Source of the DNA: Cardiobacteriaceae bacterium
Lineage (GTDB): Bacteria; Pseudomonadota; Gammaproteobacteria; Cardiobacteriales; Cardiobacteriaceae
Direction of reading: 5' to 3'
NCBI GenBank assembly: GCA_030529365.1
Contig: JAUMXB010000001.1
Location: forward strand, 124,001 to 188,000
Length of the DNA: 64,000 bases
The translations under genes were made by a program, and so were the position numbers. Within the stretch, counting starts at the first letter, position 1. Every line of letters begins with the position of its first letter. This document shows positions 62,335 to 64,000 of the stretch, piece after piece. The notes under the pieces were generated by a model. That model saw nothing but the letters and a program-made list of their open reading frames with translations. It was not told where the DNA came from and searched no databases.

Positions 62335-63633
62335 ATGACCCAAGTTCCAAGCCAAGCCGTATATTTCGATTACGGCGTCCATGCCATATCTGAAGCCCAG
62401 CTTGATCGCAACGCACTGAAAATACTCAACCAACTCACCAGCGCCGGATACGAGGCCTACCTCGTCGGCGGATGTATCCGCGACCTCCTCCTCGGCCAGA
62501 CGCCGAAGGATTTCGACATCGCCACCAACGCCCGGCCGGAAGAAGTGGCAGGCCTTTTCCGCAACTGCCGCCTGATCGGCCGCCGTTTCCGCCTCGCCCA
62601 CATCCATTTCGGCCGCGACATCATCGAAGTCGCCACCTTCCGTGGCGCGCCCGAGCGCGAGCGGCGCACCGATGCCGCCGGCCAGGTGCTGGAAGACAAC
62701 TACTACGGCACCATGGCCGAAGACGCCGAGCGCCGCGATTTCACCATCAACGCCCTTTATTATGACGCGCGCAACGCCATGATCATCGACCACATCGGCG
62801 CCATGGAAGACATCGAGCGCCGCGTCATCCGCATCATTGGCGACCCGGCCGCCCGCTACGCCGAAGACCCGGTGCGCATGCTGCGCGCCGCGCGCCTTGC
62901 CGCCAAGCTCGACCTGCCGCTTGATGCCGATACAGAAGCCGCCATCGCCCCGATGCGCGAGCATTTGCGCGGCGTGCCTGCCGCCCGTCTTTTCGATGAA
63001 ACGCAGAAACTCTTCATGAGCGGGCACGGCGTGAAAAGCTTCGAAGCCATGCGCCGCTACGGCCTCTTTGCCGAGCTTTTCCCCGATGTCGCGCGCGTAC
63101 TCGAGCATCCCAACCGCGCCTTTGCCGCCTACGCCGAAAACATGATCCGCGTGGCGCTTGCCAATACCGACGCCCGCGTCGCCGAAGGCAAGCCGGTCAC
63201 CATTGCCTTCCTGTTCGCCGCCTTCCTCTGGCCGGTGTACCAGCTGCAATACCAGGGCCTGCTCAAGGAGCGCGACAACTGGCACAGCGCCATGCACGAA
63301 GCAGTGGATACCGTGCACATCGCCGCCGCTGAACGCGTCTCCATTCCCGTGCGCCTGCGCGGCATGATCCGCGAAATCTGGACGCTGCAAGCACGTTTCG
63401 AACTCGCCGGCAGCTCGGCACGCAAAGTGCGCGCCCTGCTTTCCCACCCGCGTTTCCGCGCCGCCTACGATTTCCTGCTCATTCGCGAAGCCTCGGGCGA
63501 ACCGCTCGCCGACATGACGCAATGGTGGACGCGCACCCAGGAAGAAACGGACATCGTGCCGCGCGCCAGCCATGACGCACCGCGCTCGCGCACCCCGATG
63601 CGCCGCCGCCGCTCGCGCAACCGTTCGCGTTAA
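62335..63633 (+). CDS. pcnB: Poly(A) polymerase I
   Basis: 432 residues. Class II nucleotidyltransferase with GGCIRDLLLGQTPKDFDIATNA (shown as GGCIRDLLLG then QTPKDFDIATNA), RRFRLAHIHFG and the RRDFTINALYYD block; poly(A)-polymerase-type neck and body rather than CCA-adding enzyme features, and an Arg-rich tail (RTPMRRRRSRNRSR) as in PcnB. It adds 3' poly(A) that targets RNAs for decay. GAAGGGGACGG precedes the ATG. Confidence 0.93.
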   Translation: MTQVPSQAVYFDYGVHAISEAQLDRNALKILNQLTSAGYEAYLVGGCIRDLLLGQTPKDFDIATNARPEEVAGLFRNCRLIGRRFRLAHIHFGRDIIEVATFRGAPERERRTDAAGQVLEDNYYGTMAEDAERRDFTINALYYDARNAMIIDHIGAMEDIERRVIRIIGDPAARYAEDPVRMLRAARLAAKLDLPLDADTEAAIAPMREHLRGVPAARLFDETQKLFMSGHGVKSFEAMRRYGLFAELFPDVARVLEHPNRAFAAYAENMIRVALANTDARVAEGKPVTIAFLFAAFLWPVYQLQYQGLLKERDNWHSAMHEAVDTVHIAAAERVSIPVRLRGMIREIWTLQARFELAGSSARKVRALLSHPRFRAAYDFLLIREASGEPLADMTQWWTRTQEETDIVPRASHDAPRSRTPMRRRRSRNRSR

Positions 63634-63734
63634 CCTCAAACAGCCGTGGGCGGACTTCCCCGCCCGCTATCGCAAAACCAAGCGCGGCACCTCGCAGGGT
63701 GGGCTTCAGCCCGCCATTCAGCACACAAATCCGT

Positions 63735-63757
63735 AGGTCGGCCACTTTGTGGCCGAC
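63735..63757. repeat. GTCGGCCAC hairpin repeat, copy 3
   Basis: GTAGGTCGGCCACTTTGTGG followed by CCGAC, identical in the stem to the copy at 31861-31885. A GGTGGGCTTCAGCCCGCC hairpin (about 63698-63715) stands just before it. Confidence 0.75.
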
Positions 63758-63805
63758 GCTTTCAATATCGGCAAAAGTCGAAAAACCCACAATAAACCTT
63801 GCTTT

Positions 63806-63860
63806 ATAGTATTTTTTTACCGCAACAAGCGCTTCATAATGGTAAAAAATCATCATTTTT
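63806..63860. repeat. Interspersed palindromic element copy 18 (single core)
   Basis: Core at 63827-63834 with ATTTTTTTACCGC and ATAATGGTAAAAAAT arms and outer TATAGT / CATCATTTTT. It is 39 bases before the last start codon of the window. Confidence 0.82.
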
Positions 63861-63898
63861 GATAGTTTCTTGAAAAATCACCAAACAACTTCCCCCTG

Positions 63899-64000
63899 AT
63901 GACACCCAAACTCCTCCCGCCCGTCTGGTTCGCCCTCTCTGCCTTCGTCATGTGGCTGCTGGCCAAAATTCCATTTGTCGCCCTGCCGCACGCACCGTGG
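63899..64000 (+). CDS. Partial membrane protein, probably isoprenylcysteine carboxyl methyltransferase family
   Basis: The first 34 residues only; the window ends here. MTPKLLPPVWFALSAFVMWL then LAKIPFVALPHAPW is one membrane helix with the Leu-Pro-Pro beginning common in short bacterial ICMT-family proteins. Too little remains to be sure. Ribosome-binding site is weak. Confidence 0.45.
   Translation, partial: MTPKLLPPVWFALSAFVMWLLAKIPFVALPHAPW

Noticed and set aside
63806-63860. The palindromic elements as rho-independent terminators
   Set aside because: The arm order is T-run, stem, A-run, the reverse of a terminator, so the T-run pairs inside the hairpin. Several copies also lie in divergent promoter regions.
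21-63860. The elements as DNA-uptake sequences
   Set aside because: Known uptake sequences are short, non-palindromic words occurring largely within or just after genes in both orientations. Here the conserved unit is an 80-90-bp symmetric structure; competence in this organism cannot be judged from the window.

Overview
The window is about 58-60% G+C, gene-dense and shows no insertion sequence, prophage, CRISPR array or rRNA operon. Its genes (MnmE-YidC-YidD-RnpA-RpmH block, PBP1b with a TPR lipoprotein partner, YoaA, TldD/PmbA, PcnB, two TRAP transporters) point to a gammaproteobacterium. A Cardiobacterium-like member of the Cardiobacteriaceae is my best guess, from base composition and gene repertoire only.

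Region 1 (0.8-17.8 kb) is a phenylacetate catabolon. One minus-strand run reads paaG, a complete TRAP transporter (dctP-dctQ-dctM), a hotdog thioesterase, paaA-B-C-D-E and, after a repeat-filled gap, the thiolase paaJ. Divergently, paaN (aldehyde dehydrogenase), paaH, paaI and paaK read on the plus strand, followed after a terminator by the TetR regulator paaR, paaF and a further crotonase. Two copies of a 19-bp operator-like sequence overlap well-formed sigma-70 promoters, one before dctP and one in the paaG/paaN divergent region; together they suggest PaaR control of the whole route and of uptake.

Region 2 (18-31.5 kb): an AT-rich orphan membrane protein; a class I ribonucleotide reductase (nrdB-nrdA) with two NrdR-like boxes 31 bp apart; rpmH-rnpA-yidD-yidC-mnmE; tldD-pmbA-tadA; and a two-gene radical-SAM/DUF4130 system tied to DNA modification or repair but of unknown reaction. 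Region 3 (32-43 kb) is a long minus-strand string: lgt, thyA, mrcB, a TPR lipoprotein (probable PBP1b activator), yoaA, tsaB, a thioesterase and two tandem membrane GTPases. Region 4 (43-64 kb): alkB, a tRNA-Ile(CAU), an ICMT-like methyltransferase, a second TRAP transporter, a possible SUFU-domain protein, a ribose-type ABC sugar transporter with kinase and LacI regulator, a BASS transporter, tatD, an Asp/Glu racemase, ppk2, a nuclease, a diflavin reductase and pcnB.

The most striking feature is an interspersed family of AT-rich palindromic elements (18 copies here, roughly one per 3.5 kb), found between genes. Each has one or two copies of the 8-bp palindrome AAGCGCTT, and in two-copy elements the cores lie almost always exactly 31 bp (three helical turns) apart, separated by a second palindrome close to GAGAAAATTTCTC and bounded by TTTTTTACCAT and ATGGTAAAAAA. 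I cannot match this to a named repeat or site. It is either a very abundant non-autonomous repeat or the binding array of a chromosome-wide DNA-binding protein.
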